Of a stretch of 64,000 bases of DNA, positions 1-11,008 are shown piece after piece. A program made the position numbers and the translations under genes. A model generated the notes under the pieces. The model was given only the letters and a program-made list of their open reading frames with translations, searched no databases and had not been told where the DNA came from. Position 1 is the stretch's first letter, and each line of letters begins with the position of its first letter. Where the stretch lies: assembly GCA_019096065.1 (NCBI GenBank), contig JAGUCH010000005.1, positions 4,278,001 through 4,342,000 on the forward strand. Reading direction: 5' to 3'. The stretch is from Paracyclopina nana. Taxonomy: Eukaryota; Arthropoda; Copepoda; Cyclopoida; Cyclopettidae.

Positions 1-430
1 CTTTCCATTGGATTTGATGGCTGAAAATTTCAATTTGAGCTCTCCCTGTCATATGGGAGCTTTTGGAACTGGAATTTTGAAAATCAAAAAGTTTGTGCTG
101 GTTTGTGCTCAATCAGCTTCTGAGTTATGAGCTTCCTTGAGTTAATACTTAAGTTACTTACCATTGGATTTGATGGATGAAAGTTTCAATTTCATCTCTC
201 CTCATCATATGGGAGCTTTTGGCATTGGAATTTTGAAAATCTAAAGTTTTGCACTAGTTTGTGCTGTCAGACTATTATAAAGTATTCTTTTATTAATTTA
301 AGTTGATATTTAAGGTACTTCCCATTAGATTTGATGGGGAAAAATACATATTTGAGCTCTTCTGATCATAGGGGAGCTTTCTACATTGAAATTTTTAAGA
401 TTAAAAAGTTTGTGCTTGTTTGTGCTAGTT
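1..430. repeat. three degenerate tandem copies of a ~158-bp unit
   Basis: Three related blocks begin at about 1, 157 and 318, so the spacing is 156-161 bp. Each runs through CATTGGATTTGATGG, then a TTTGAGCTCTCC-like stretch, CATATGGGAGCTTTTGG, TTGGAATTTTGAAAAT and AAAGTTTGTGCT. Copy 3 is the most diverged. The blocks may continue left of the window. An open frame through copy 3 (331-615) is not conserved in the other two copies, so I read the array as non-coding. It could be a minisatellite or a fragment of a larger dispersed repeat. Confidence 0.75.
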
Positions 431-1420
431 TGTGCTTGTTTGGGGTTTTTATACAGTCCCCTAAAAAAGAGCTTGAAATAGATGTAAAAACTAAAATTTG
501 GTCGGAGAGTATAAACTTACTGGCTATTGTGTCTTACTTTATTGGGGTATCAATTGGTTTTCGACTTACAGTTGCCTGGGAGAAGCAATATGCCCTGATT
601 TGCCCCTTGTGTTAGAGCTTAGAGTATGATAATGATTCTTTCCTTTTCACATAGCAGGAGAAGCTGCTTCTCAGTCGGCATTTTTGAATCGTTCTTTTCC
701 TGTTGGTAGCTCATCAGTCAAAACAAATGGATGACTGCAGTTATTATAATCTTCGGTGCTAAGGCTTCCTCATAAAGCTTCCGTTTTGCATTTTCCTGGT
801 ATGATGCCCGAAGAAAAATTGCTCTGTTTTTCTTCAAAGCTGGAGGAAAAGTGTGACGTCAGTTTGTAATTAATTATTTAGGGAATTATCTGGGTGCCAC
901 TCGAGCGGAACTGTAAAAACGCTGCCATGTTTATTTAATGGATCCTTTTCCACCTACGCCAATTTGGGAGACAACAGAAGGTAAACCAATAAAGGCTTAC
1001 TTAGCTAAGCCCATTTTGATGAGGTGCGAACGTGCGCTCTCTGAGCTCTGTGCTGAATCGACATTTTTCTTGACACATTTTTTGCGTGGTACCAGTGGAA
1101 TTTGGCTCAAGAACGAGGCTAAGAGCCACTTCCAATCAGCTCGATGATGATGGGCGGCTTCCGTCACTTCGCAATGATCGTGGATGATGCAAAAGGCAGG
1201 AAGAAATCGAAATCAATGCACCATGGTTGTATAGTAAAGGGTGCATAGAAGAAAGCAGCTTCTTTGTCCCTTGTGGAGAGAGGGAGAGGCTTTGATAATG
1301 CATTTGGACTCAATTCGTTTGACCAAACTTGGCTCAGGTTTTTGTGCATGGAGGAAACTGGCCAGTTAATCTATTGACGAAGTTCGGTGCATTGAGAAAT
1401 TGGCCTGACATTTTATGTGC
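431..1420. other. no supported gene
   Basis: This stretch holds only short open frames with no recognisable domain. The longest ATG-started one, at 938-1147 (69 aa), has no family resemblance and no splice or promoter support. I see nothing else here. Confidence 0.5.
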
Positions 1421-1423
1421 CAA

Positions 1424-1431
1424 TATATATA
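1424..1431 (+). promoter_or_regulatory. candidate TATA box upstream of the MGC open frames
   Basis: TATATATA lies about 155 bp before the ATG at 1584 and about 480 bp before the ATG at 1909. A TATA box here would put transcription start near 1455-1460. The ATG at 1584 would then be the first strong-context start in the transcript. This is inferred from position only; no other core element was confirmed. Confidence 0.35.
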
Positions 1432-1583
1432 GCACAAATGAGAAAGGATCTTTGCTGTTTGTACGCGTGCAAATCATCGTTTAGTGCTTTGTTCAGCTCA
1501 CAACTGACAAGTTGAGCAGACAATTCACTTAGCAGCAGCAACTTGGCAAGCCGATCATTATACTAAATCTAAAGCTCGATAAA

Positions 1584-1796
1584 ATGGGATGCGGCAGTTC
1601 TGCCAGCATAATAGGACTAGTAGTACATGTGTTGGCAGGTATATTGCTGCAGCCGGCAAAGTTCCTGCTGCTCGAGTCCCACGCGCACGCAGCGTTTCAA
1701 GTGATGATAAAGCCAGGTAGATTTGAGTCACCTCAGCTGCTGCACTGTAGAAGCCTCTTGAGGTCGACGACTCAATCCTGTTGCCCTGCAGATTGA
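1584..1796 (+). CDS. short MGC-type open frame (upstream ORF or alternative first exon)
   Basis: An ATG in good context (AAAATGGG) opens a 70-residue frame starting MGCGSSAS. This is a classic N-myristoylation and palmitoylation signal: Gly2, Cys3, then small residues and Ser6. It is followed by a hydrophobic stretch. The frame ends 112 bp before the second MGC frame at 1909. A good donor (GCAG|GTATAT) lies at 1638/1639, but I found no acceptor that joins it in phase to the downstream frame. It may be a real lipid-anchored peptide, an upstream ORF controlling the next protein, or chance. No family is recognised. Confidence 0.25.
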   Translation: MGCGSSASIIGLVVHVLAGILLQPAKFLLLESHAHAAFQVMIKPGRFESPQLLHCRSLLRSTTQSCCPAD

Positions 1797-1908
1797 TAAG
1801 TGCTTGGAGAAACAGAGGCCATCATGCTCGTGACGTGTGCTATTGCTGCTGCTACTGCTGCAGCTCAGGAAGAATGACTTGCCATAGGAGGACTGCATAA
1901 TAAGTGCC

Positions 1909-2994
1909 ATGGGTTGCGTCTACAGCCAAGACCAGCAGAGGTCGAACAAAAGGCGGCATCAGTACGCAGTGCAGCAGGCTCAGCCGCAAATTCCGAGGCC
2001 CAAGGTCGTGAAGAGGCCGCAGAGCGTGCCCAAGAAAGTTACCAGCCCACCGGCCGCTGCCACTCCCTCTTTGCATCAGAGCACTGCCAATCGAGCTACG
2101 CCGAGCCCAACTCACGACTCTGGAGTCGACGTGACCAGTGCACCCACGGAGGCATCTGGGGGTGGCGGCAACAACGACAACTTCAGAAGGCAGCACTTTG
2201 ATCGCAACTCCGTGCTGAGGCATTCCAAGAAACGGAGTCGTAAGGCCTCCGTGGGAAATGGCTCGGCCTCTAATACCCCAGTCAAGTCGCCACCACCGAG
2301 TAATAACTTGGATGGCAAAAAAGCGGCCTCGGCAGACTCGTCTGCAACTGGTGCTGGCATATGTCCATCCTCAGTGGATCATGCGAGCTCTGCAATGGTG
2401 ATGGCGGAGGCTGAGCAACAGCCTTCGAGGAGGTCGTTTGTTGACGTCCAACCTGACGAGAGCATAAAAACGAGGGAGATTGAGGCTCAAAGTATTGCAA
2501 CAACAACAATGGCAACTGCAACGACCTTTAGCGCCAGTGCAAATGTTGCCGCCCTTCTCGGCAAGTCCCCTCCTCAGAAGGAAACCAAAAGTCCAACTTT
2601 AGAGGCCATTCAAGCGCCCAATAGCCTACAGCAGCAACAGCAACCGAGGTCGTTAAATTATAGTAGCAACGGCAACGCGAAGGATATGGCCAAAGGGCAC
2701 ATAACAAATAAAAGGGAGAAGACCAACAACGTGGTGGTGGTCAAGAAGACTCGAAGCTCGTCTGTTTCCACGCCGGCCTCGGTGGCCTCCGTCAGCAAAC
2801 ATTTGGACAACAAAAGTAGGAAAACATCGCAGCCTCCGCCTATGACCACCCCGTCGTCGTCGTCTTCATCATCATCTGGTCAGAATGGCCGTCGTGCTCT
2901 GCGAACACGACGCGAGGCCGCGAGAGAGGCCTCGGAGGCTGTCAATGGCACGCAAGACCTCGAACCCGAGGAGGATTGCGGTCGTCTTATCTGA
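1909..2994 (+). CDS. disordered, probably N-acylated protein (unrecognised)
   Basis: This is a 361-residue uninterrupted frame from ATG, starting MGCVYS. Gly2, Cys3 and Ser6 fit an N-myristoyl/palmitoyl signal, and a basic patch (SNKRRHQY) follows at once, as in proteins held at the inner face of the plasma membrane. The rest is low complexity: proline-, serine- and basic-rich, with Ala/Ser runs, polyQ near residue 240, polyS near 320 and an acidic end (EPEEDCGRLI). No folded domain is visible. The translation reads as coding in this frame, and overlapping frames are less protein-like. The gene may have further exons or begin at the TATA box near 1424. Membrane attachment is inferred from the N-terminus alone; I give no function. 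Confidence 0.6.
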   Translation: MGCVYSQDQQRSNKRRHQYAVQQAQPQIPRPKVVKRPQSVPKKVTSPPAAATPSLHQSTANRATPSPTHDSGVDVTSAPTEASGGGGNNDNFRRQHFDRNSVLRHSKKRSRKASVGNGSASNTPVKSPPPSNNLDGKKAASADSSATGAGICPSSVDHASSAMVMAEAEQQPSRRSFVDVQPDESIKTREIEAQSIATTTMATATTFSASANVAALLGKSPPQKETKSPTLEAIQAPNSLQQQQQPRSLNYSSNGNAKDMAKGHITNKREKTNNVVVVKKTRSSSVSTPASVASVSKHLDNKSRKTSQPPPMTTPSSSSSSSSGQNGRRALRTRREAAREASEAVNGTQDLEPEEDCGRLI

Positions 2995-4047
2995 GAAGCT
3001 TTTAGAGTGCTTAGTTGCCATTAAAAGCTTTATTTCACGACGACGGCCTCGGGCCTCGGGCCTCGCCCTTATAGTAACAGTGAGCATCTAGTTGTTTTTG
3101 CCAACCTCACGTTTCTGTTGCTCTTTTCCCGAGTCATTCGTGCAGAAGTTAGCGTTCTCTTCTATTTCAATTTGGTTGTCCACTACCGTATGATTCTGCT
3201 ATATACCGCGCCACCATCATCCTGCTACTCTTTATATTATATATCATGTACGCTAGCTACCCAGAAAATATACAATACAATATTCTACTGGTGGTGTGCA
3301 CCCGTTTTGCATATCGTACAGCACATCTATCTTCCCAAAGCTTGGCATCTGCAGCTGCAGTCCTACTAATATCTCATCGTCGTCATCTCTAAGTAGCAGT
3401 TTTCTGGAGTCACTTCGCTTGAAAAACACGCCTACGACATCCATGTTCGACCACTTTCAATGTAACCCCTCAAGAGGATTAGTGTAAAGCTCGACAAATT
3501 TGGAATCACAAATGCTTACGCCAGTGCTCGGCTACCACCAACAAGTATGCCAATGCAAATTGCTTGGGATACGGCTGAAATAGCCCGAATCGTAAATCTT
3601 CTGAAGGCTGGCCCATAAAGGCCATTTACTTTGGGGCTCCCCAAAAAAAGACTGCTAGCTAGCTGGCTTGCTGTTGTGGCTGAGGTGAAACATGTATCAA
3701 AAAAGGCCATTATGAAACACACTGCTCGCAGATATGAAGTGCTGCGCTAAGCTCTGCGGTAATGAAGGAACAAGGCCAATTTTATTGATGATGAGCTCGG
3801 GCAAAAAGAGAGAGAGAGAGAGAGATAGAAAACGAGCAGCTTATTGTTCTTCTTGTTTCCCACAAGACCTGCAACTTTAGTATTCCCCTCAGAAACGATA
3901 CACACACACAAGACGAAGAAGTTTTACATTGCCAACAATTCAATTACCGGTGAGAGAGGGAAAACTTTTTTACTGGTATGCAATGACACACACAGTACGG
4001 TCTAGAGCTGGCAGATAGCTGATATCGTTCGAGGCTATAAGGGGCTA
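2995..4047. other. intergenic, simple repeats only
   Basis: No supported gene. Contents are a GA microsatellite near 3810-3824, a short CA run near 3900, and an AT-rich patch near 3230-3290. Open frames on both strands are short and show no domain. The 3' UTR of the preceding (+) gene and that of the following (-) gene probably occupy its ends. Confidence 0.5.
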
Positions 4048-5459
4048 TTATTGTGGCAGGAGCAGAGCCGATCCAATCCAAATTGTCAATTGGCCAAAGA
4101 AAGCCCACATGAGTAGAATGGCGATCAAGCAAGCGACCATGTGAGGCCACGGCCTCACCGTGTCCGGAGTCAATGAGGCAGGAGTGAATCGAAACATCAT
4201 GGCCGCTGTTGTATAAGCGATGAACAGCCCCATTCCCGTGTCGGGTATAAAATATGGGGGGCAGTCCTTCCACACGGCCATTACGTCGCCCGAGCGGCCG
4301 ACCTTGAGTAAATTTTCGAAGGCCGTACCCACTTGAGAGGCTGTCATCAGACCTCCTACTTGCTGTCCCATCTCCTCCACCTCTTTGGGCGTGCATGCTT
4401 CCAAAATTGGGGTGGCCGTCACCGAAGGACACAGGCAGAGCTGGAGTGAAGGAATATATACTCGATTTTTTGGGATGCTTCTCATTGAGATGTGAGAAAT
4501 TGCCAAAAAGAAGGAAGAGCGCCTAGAACGTCAGTGGAGAGAAAAGTTTCCAACCAACAACGCTAGCTGCTCCTTCTTCTGCTGCTGCTGTTGCCCACAA
4601 GAAAACTTCTTTATCGCTGTATAACTTTATGATAATTGGTTTTTGTGCATTGTAGCAGCACTACCCAAATGTGATTTACTTCCTGTTGAATTTGTCTTTG
4701 GGGGCAGCTTAAGTAGAGGAACAGCAGTTTTCTGCTAAAAAGTTTTAGTAAACATTTGCAATTTCAACAGTGGAAAAATAATGCGCCAACCGGATAATTA
4801 TGGACTTGAAGTAATGGAAGTCATGTGTACCATTCTGACATTTTTTGCACCATAGCCGATGCATCGAGAGGCCGTGACCACAGCCGATTTGGAAGTGTTG
4901 TACGCCCACCCCTTGGGCTGCTTGGCCGAAAACAGGCCCAAAATTGAGGCCACATTGACCACAGTAACATCAGTTTGGCCTTTGTCGGTGGTGGCCGCGG
5001 CGCCTGAAATGGCCACGGTAATTCCGTTTAGCACACCGACAAGATTAATGTCAATGCACTTCTCCCAGCCCTCTTTTTCACCCATGACCCCCGCATTGTT
5101 CACCCACAAATCGACAGCCTCCGACTTGAGGCTTCGCACGGCCTCTTGCCACAGATTGGACACGGACTTGAGCGAGGTCACGTCGCAAACCACAAAGCTC
5201 ACGTCATCTTCGCAGCACCCCGAGGTTTGACGCAACTCTTGGCAGGCTGCATGGCCCAATTTCTCGTTAATATCTGACAGGCACACTCTGTAATCGCCTA
5301 GTACAGAAAAATACTATTTGAGTAGAAGCAATCCATTCTTTTCTTCGATTGGAAATTGGAATACGGTGGCTTACCGGATCTGAGCAGCCTCTGAGCAAAT
5401 TCCTTCCCTAAGCCTCCGGCAGATCCGGTGATGACTGCAATCTTCTTGTCTCTCTTCAT
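4048..5459 (-). CDS. 15-hydroxyprostaglandin dehydrogenase-like SDR with membrane tail
   Basis: Exons join (minus) 5459-5375, 5297-4831 and 4440-4048, all phases matching, giving 314 aa. It is a classical short-chain dehydrogenase/reductase. Visible are the nucleotide-binding TGSAGGLG (11-18), an Asp after beta-2 (LSDIN) favouring NAD over NADP, NNAG (95-98), catalytic Ser146 and Tyr161-x3-Lys165, and a C-terminal CPSVTATPILE segment typical of the 15-PGDH group. That group oxidises the 15-hydroxyl of prostaglandins in vertebrates; the arthropod substrate is unknown. After the usual C-terminus (VWKDCPPY...) about 60 more residues add two hydrophobic helices (~253-269 and ~285-311). This suggests a membrane-anchored enzyme, whereas vertebrate 15-PGDH (about 266 aa) is soluble. 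The start is the first ATG, directly before the Rossmann beta strand. Confidence 0.88.
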
Positions 5460-5775
5460 TTTCTATTGCGAAAAAACAACAACAGCTATTCAATTGTGTT
5501 TCTGCTTCTTCCACTTGGTCCGCGCCGCGTGTTGTTGCTGACCAGATGAGCTAGAAGAGATAGTCAAGTCGTAGGAGAGCCTTCTTCTTGTTGTTCCTCC
5601 TGAAACTAATCTTATCAGGGTCAAGTTACACTAAGCTCTATCTGCTACAATGTATATGTGCTGCCGTGTCGTGTGTGCGCTATTTTCGACGGAGACCTCA
5701 ACTTGCAAGAACCGAACTTTAGCCATTAATCGGCAATATGAGACGAGGTGGACACAGTGAAAAGGCTGCTGCAGA

Positions 5776-5781
5776 TTTATT
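5776..5781 (-). terminator. poly(A) signal of the cuticle-protein gene
   Basis: AATAAA on the minus strand lies about 50 bp past the stop codon at 5830, a normal distance for a cleavage signal. Confidence 0.55.
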
Positions 5782-5829
5782 CGCATTTGCTGAAAATAGA
5801 ATGTGTGGAATTTTTCCAATAAAAAAGGT

Positions 5830-7465
5830 TCAAGCCAGAGCTCCAGATCGGATGTCGAGTGTCATATCTGCGTCCTCTTGGATTGCTTCTTCAACCGGTT
5901 CCACTGGACCTGACTCAACTGGGCCAGACTCCACTGGGCCTGATTCTACTGGGGTAGCTGGGGCAGGCACTGGTCCAACAGGCAAATTGGTGGCTGCCAC
6001 TCTAAAGCCACCCTCGTCTGATACATAGGTGACCGTTTGCACGATTCCATTGCCATCAACGTAGCTATAAGTTCCTTGGACGACTCCGTCAGCAGTCCTG
6101 AATTCTTGCTTGGCAGAGTTTTCGTTGCTGTAGCCGTAATTGTACTGTCCCAAGTCATCCTAACACAATTTTATGTGAATAGCTCGTAAAATGAACTAAC
6201 TACAGATATCTTTTACCTGAGCGTGATGTTGAGAGGCATGAATAGCCACAGGAGCTTGCTGGTAGGTGTAAGCAGGAGCATAGGCTAATGGGGCTTGCTG
6301 ATAGGCGTAAGTCGGTGCATACGCCACGGGAGCTTGTTGGTAAGCATAAGTAGGGGCATAGTAGACAGGGACGGTGTTATATGCTGGCACACTGGCAGGA
6401 ACAGCATACACTTGAGCAGCCTCAGGAGCAGCCTCAGCAGAAACCTCGACAATGGAGGGCGTTTCAGCGGGCAGCTCTGGAGCAACGTATACTGCAGCCT
6501 CAGCTTGCCTTTGCTTCTCCTCTTCTACAAGTCTGAAAATTCAAGATTTGAAATACATTACACTTATAGGGAAGGAATATGCATTACTGGAGATGAGCCT
6601 CTCGAGCAGCCACGACCTCAGGTGTATCCTCCACCGGTTCAGGAGCCACAAGTTCATAGACTGGCAGGTTGGAAGCAGATGCGCGATAGCCATTGACGTC
6701 AGCAATGTAAGTGACAGTTTGAGGATTGCCATTAATATCAACATAATTATACGAGCCAGAAACCACACCGTTGACGTCCTTGGTCTCCTGGCGACTGGAG
6801 TTGGGATCAGTGTAGCCAAACTCATATGTGCCAGCTTCATCTTGGCTGTGGTACAAGGATTGGATGGGGACAACAGCGGGTGCAATGTCAGCGTCGCCAC
6901 CAGTGCGAATATCCAGGGCATCATCATTATCTCCAGTTTTTGAAGCTATAACAGCAACGGGGGCGACTGGAGCGGAGACAACTGGAACGGAGTAGGTTGG
7001 TTGAGCAGGGACGTAATTATACACATAATTAGGAGCATAATAAGGAACTTGAGGGGTTACGTAACTAACGGCGGGAGGGGCAGCAACAGCTTGCACTTCA
7101 GCTGCAGGAGCAACTGGTCCAACCGGCAAATTAGTGGCAGCCACTCGGAATCCATAGGCATCAGCTACGTACTGAACAGTCTGAACAATGTTATTCGCGT
7201 CCACGTAGCTGTAAGCCCCTTGCACAACTCCATCTGCTGTCTGCTGTTCTTCCTTTGATGAGGTCGGCGTGGCATAGCCGTACCGGAATTGGCCGTAGCT
7301 ATCTTGAGCATGGAATTGGGAGTTTTGTCCATCAGGAATGGCGTAACCGTAATTTGCCGCATATGGAGCGTAAAAATATTGCGGTTGGGCTTTGCAAGCC
7401 ACCAAAAAAAGCAGAAGGAGTTGCTGGAACGATAAATCATACACATTTTGACTTCCAACTTACCG
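5830..7465 (-). CDS. cuticle protein with three Rebers-Riddiford domains (5' end uncertain)
   Basis: Exons join (minus) 7423-6588, 6532-6217 and 6159-5830, in phase, giving about 493 aa. A short upstream exon ending at 7465 (GCG|GTAAGT) would add Lys-Leu-Arg-Ile-Ala before QLLLLFLVACKAQ, completing a signal peptide, but it has no ATG and its intron would be only 41 bp. The true start is therefore unresolved. Three chitin_bind_4 (R&R) domains are visible, each with a YxYVD core and an (A/S)xNLP end: near residues 35-100, 180-245 and 385-450. Between them lie Ala/Pro/Tyr-rich linkers with ~13-residue YAPTYAYQQAPVA repeats, and VESGP repeats near the C-terminus. Such proteins bind chitin in the exoskeleton. 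A TATA-like element (CTATATAG) sits at 7518-7525. Confidence 0.85.
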
Positions 7466-7529
7466 CGATTCGAAGCTTATAGAGGCTTTCTTTTCTTGGT
7501 AGCCAACTTATTCGAGCTATATAGTATGC

Positions 7530-10500
7530 TACCGGTACATCTAAAGGTTTTCTCTCCTAAATAATGCTACGCATCATGGCATACAACCTAAATACAGCTG
7601 TAATAACGAGCTTCAACGATCAATTGCAGCCTTAAAATAGAGATAACTAACTATGGAAACTGATCACATGAGTATCAGATTCATTATATTGCGTAGGATG
7701 AGTAACAATAGATCTTTAGAAAACCAGCGATCATTAATGTAGCCCAATTGTTCCTTCGTGAAGCTCAAACCATTCAAGTTGTAGTAATCCCTCCAAAAAT
7801 AAGTTAATTGTGATAGCTAAGGACAGGAAGAGCTTTTGCCACTAAGCTTTAATTGTAGTAAGCCACTTTATCTTGTAACCTTATCCATTTCATCAAGTGA
7901 GTTGGGTCACCAAAGGTTTTAGCTTATTACCTATTTTAATTGCTACTTCTATAGAAAATGCCCTTGAATACTTTGCAATTATGGACAGGTTCATAAAACC
8001 AAATTGAGCCTTTCCTTCCAGATGAGATGATTGAGTTGTTTTACGGGTCGTTTAACTGTACGAGCCATAAGTCTCAAGAAGTTTTAAATTGCATGCTAAA
8101 ATTGCTGGGAAAAGCTCATGTTTTCACGCCGCGCTTTTGTGGATTTGCTACTTTAGGGTAAACCTATATACCGTGAGTTGATCTTCTTTAGGAAAAAACT
8201 TGCGCTTGGCTTAAACGTAATCGGTAGGGCTGGGAATAAACATACTCCTAATGGTATTTACAATATTGGCCGTTTCTCAATACTCAAGTCTTGGGTTTTT
8301 CTATGCAAAAGAATGAGCTATCATTACCTATACTGCTTGAGAATATATCTGGTTATGTATCTGCTACCTTGGGAATTCTACCAGAACTGAGTTATCGTTT
8401 AGGCAGAAACAAGATGCACTGCAAAAAGTATTTTTATTGGTTCAAGCTGTAACTGGTAACATTCTAAAAAAACCTGGTGAAGCCCACATTTGATGGGAAT
8501 AAATTGTGGTGACAACGCGAACGAATTTAAAATGCAACTTTTGCCACATATGTGAGTTTATGGTTGTAACGAATCCGAAAACTGGAGTTGCCCGAAAAGC
8601 TCGTTAAAATGGTTTAGAACAAAGGCTCTTGGCTTCTATAGTACTACATTTGTTAGGGCCAAAATAATCTCGTGAATTCTGGGAACTTAACCTCCCAATT
8701 ACCTCAACTATTAAGTCTATCAAGCCAGAGCTGCAAAGCAAATGCATTTTTGTCTTATGGCGCAGTATTCTTGGAAGTACCTGAATGTTGCCTAATACCC
8801 TTTACTAAAAAATACCAGTTAGGTAAAAAAATGGCGTAACTGATGATGATGATGACCTAACCATAAGGTTTTTCTCTCTCGACATGCCATTAACCGAGCA
8901 TTATTTTTTATCGCTAATTTCACTTTAAAGCAAATGATTTGATCAAAATCTTTTTACAATATTAAATGAGATGATTGTTGATTTTCTTGCAACATATTTA
9001 GCATAGTATTAAATGAGTCCTTACGAGCATGGCAGTGATTTTTCCTCTCGCCAAAACTAGTTCTAGCTGCTGGTAGAAGAGCCCAAGAATAGTCGCGGGA
9101 AATAACTAAAGCTCAATTATCAGCATGGATTGCCTTTTATACAGGGCGTGCCCGCGAAGAACCAAAGTGGCCATTTCTTGCATGCACTATGGGACCTTTG
9201 CAAAATCCCCAAACATGTTCAACTCTCCAATGTTACATCCCCAAAGGATTTAAAATATGAAAAAAGAGTTTAAAAAGAGCTGTTCCCCCAGTGTGTTGTC
9301 CATGGTATCAACAGCGTTACGCAACGGCTGTTGCTGCCCGTTGAAGTTTTTAGTGCAGGAGCCAGAAAGAAGAATCTTCATGCAAAACAAAGTCCAAAGC
9401 TAGCGTGCACTCTTTATTCTTGTGTCCAAATATTTCGGATTTTGCCCTATCTGTAGCTACTGATGATGCCTGCCAAATGTGACAAAATAGGAGTTGGTAA
9501 AGGTAGACAAAGGAATTTCGTTTTCAGGATTATCGTGTATCTCGAGGCGACTTGCTGTGTGAAAAAGAGCGCAAAAAGTTATGCTTGCCTCACTATATAC
9601 AACCTTCTTCGACTTTATGGCTTTAACACTGACTCGAGTTGGGTAGTTTACTCCAACTTTGATGATAGGGTATGCAGAAAACAGGAAAATCATGCCTCAG
9701 TGTTTCGGTTTTTTCTGCTAGATATTCATCAGAAATAAATGTTGTCAAAATATTGCCAGATACACATTTTTGAGGATTCCCTTATTAGTGTAACTTTTGC
9801 CCTGAAGCTGGCTCAAGTTGTTGCTTGGACGGTTGAACTTGAATCAAGTTTTCGTCTAGGTAGGTTGTGCCCAGAGTCTGTTGACCAGCCTTAAGAAAAG
9901 TCGTCCTGCCAAAACTTGGAAGAAGTTTTTTATTTTTAGTTCACTGCATAGATTCACTTGTGAGCACAACGAAATACTTGTCATTAAACGTAGCTGTGCT
10001 TAGTTACCATCAATCAAAATAACTGCTTGGCTTGAATTAGTTTTTTGCTGGTTGCATGAACAAAAGCTTCAGCTAATAAAGATGACCTTGAGCTTCAAGA
10101 GCTGTTCTAGCTATGGAAGTTACGGGAGAGTTGCTGCTGTATATTATTGGTGTTTCTATTGGAGACACATCCTAAGTGTACTCAATTATGCAGGCATATA
10201 GTGGTACTGGAGCAAATTCTCCCTAATTCCCGAATTGGCACAGCACAAATTCGAAAATATTTTTCCTCGTTTTCTCCTCTTCCAAATTTGAAGAGAAGTT
10301 ACGAAAATATCTCGATACTCGAGAAGAAGTCTTGCTAATGGCAAAACTGTAATAATACGCCTAAAATCTCCCGCATTTTTTATGCTTTATCTTCGTTTGC
10401 CTTCAGCTGAGCGAGTGGAATTTGTCGATTAAGCCTCGTAGTTTTAAGATACCCTTATCAGTAAAAATCGTAAAGTAAGATTCGATCGATATTTAGTCAC

Positions 10501-11000
10501 GTCATGAAAATGCAACAAGTCAAATGCAGGGAAAAGCAATTACCTCATTATTTTGGACGGCTAGTTCATGCGTTTGATATTTTTGGATATAACGCCAGTG
10601 AGGGGAATTGGCTGCTGCAGGTAACTTTTATATGCAAATTGACATTAACGTCACTTTCCCGCAAATAGGGACAAATAGTAGCTCATGATAGTAATATTAC
10701 AGTAAGCTAAAAGTTGTTAAGTAAACAGAGGTGCGATGGAAAACTCATATTATTATTTGCTGCTGGGATAAATCACGGAAGCTTATTTTTGCCCTAACTG
10801 GGCCATTAGCTCCAATGAGTCAGTTATTATTCAATGCATATTCTCTATGTCAGAATCCATAATGCACAGATACAAAGTCGAAAACTGTACAAGTGTACGT
10901 TCTATTTCAAAGATTCTTCAAACAGGTAAAGAATAATATGACTCCGCACCACGCATTGACCTTTGGCTCAATTTAGGCAAGAAAAGCTCAAAAATACAAC
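7530..11000. other. intergenic region without supported genes
   Basis: About 3.5 kb of AT-leaning sequence with only short, unrelated open frames on both strands. A small GAT repeat occurs near 8840. The right end may hold a non-coding or undetected 5' exon of the DUF4470 gene: a donor-like ACAG|GTAAAG occurs at 10925/10926, but it does not join in phase with the next exon. Confidence 0.5.
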
Positions 11001-11008
11001 ATGCTCTC

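Noticed and set aside
331..615. 94-codon frame through the third 158-bp repeat copy
   Set aside because: It opens in repeat sequence, is not preserved in the other copies and shows no domain.
938..1147. 69-codon ATG frame MDPFPPTPIW...
   Set aside because: No homology recognised, no promoter or splice support; length is within chance expectation.
2112..2360. Minus-strand open frames across the MGC gene
   Set aside because: These are shadows of the Ser/Ala/Pro-rich plus-strand coding sequence.
10862..10925. Possible first exon (ATG at 10862, donor at 10926) for the DUF4470 gene
   Set aside because: Its phase does not match the exon starting at 11036; joining gives an early stop.
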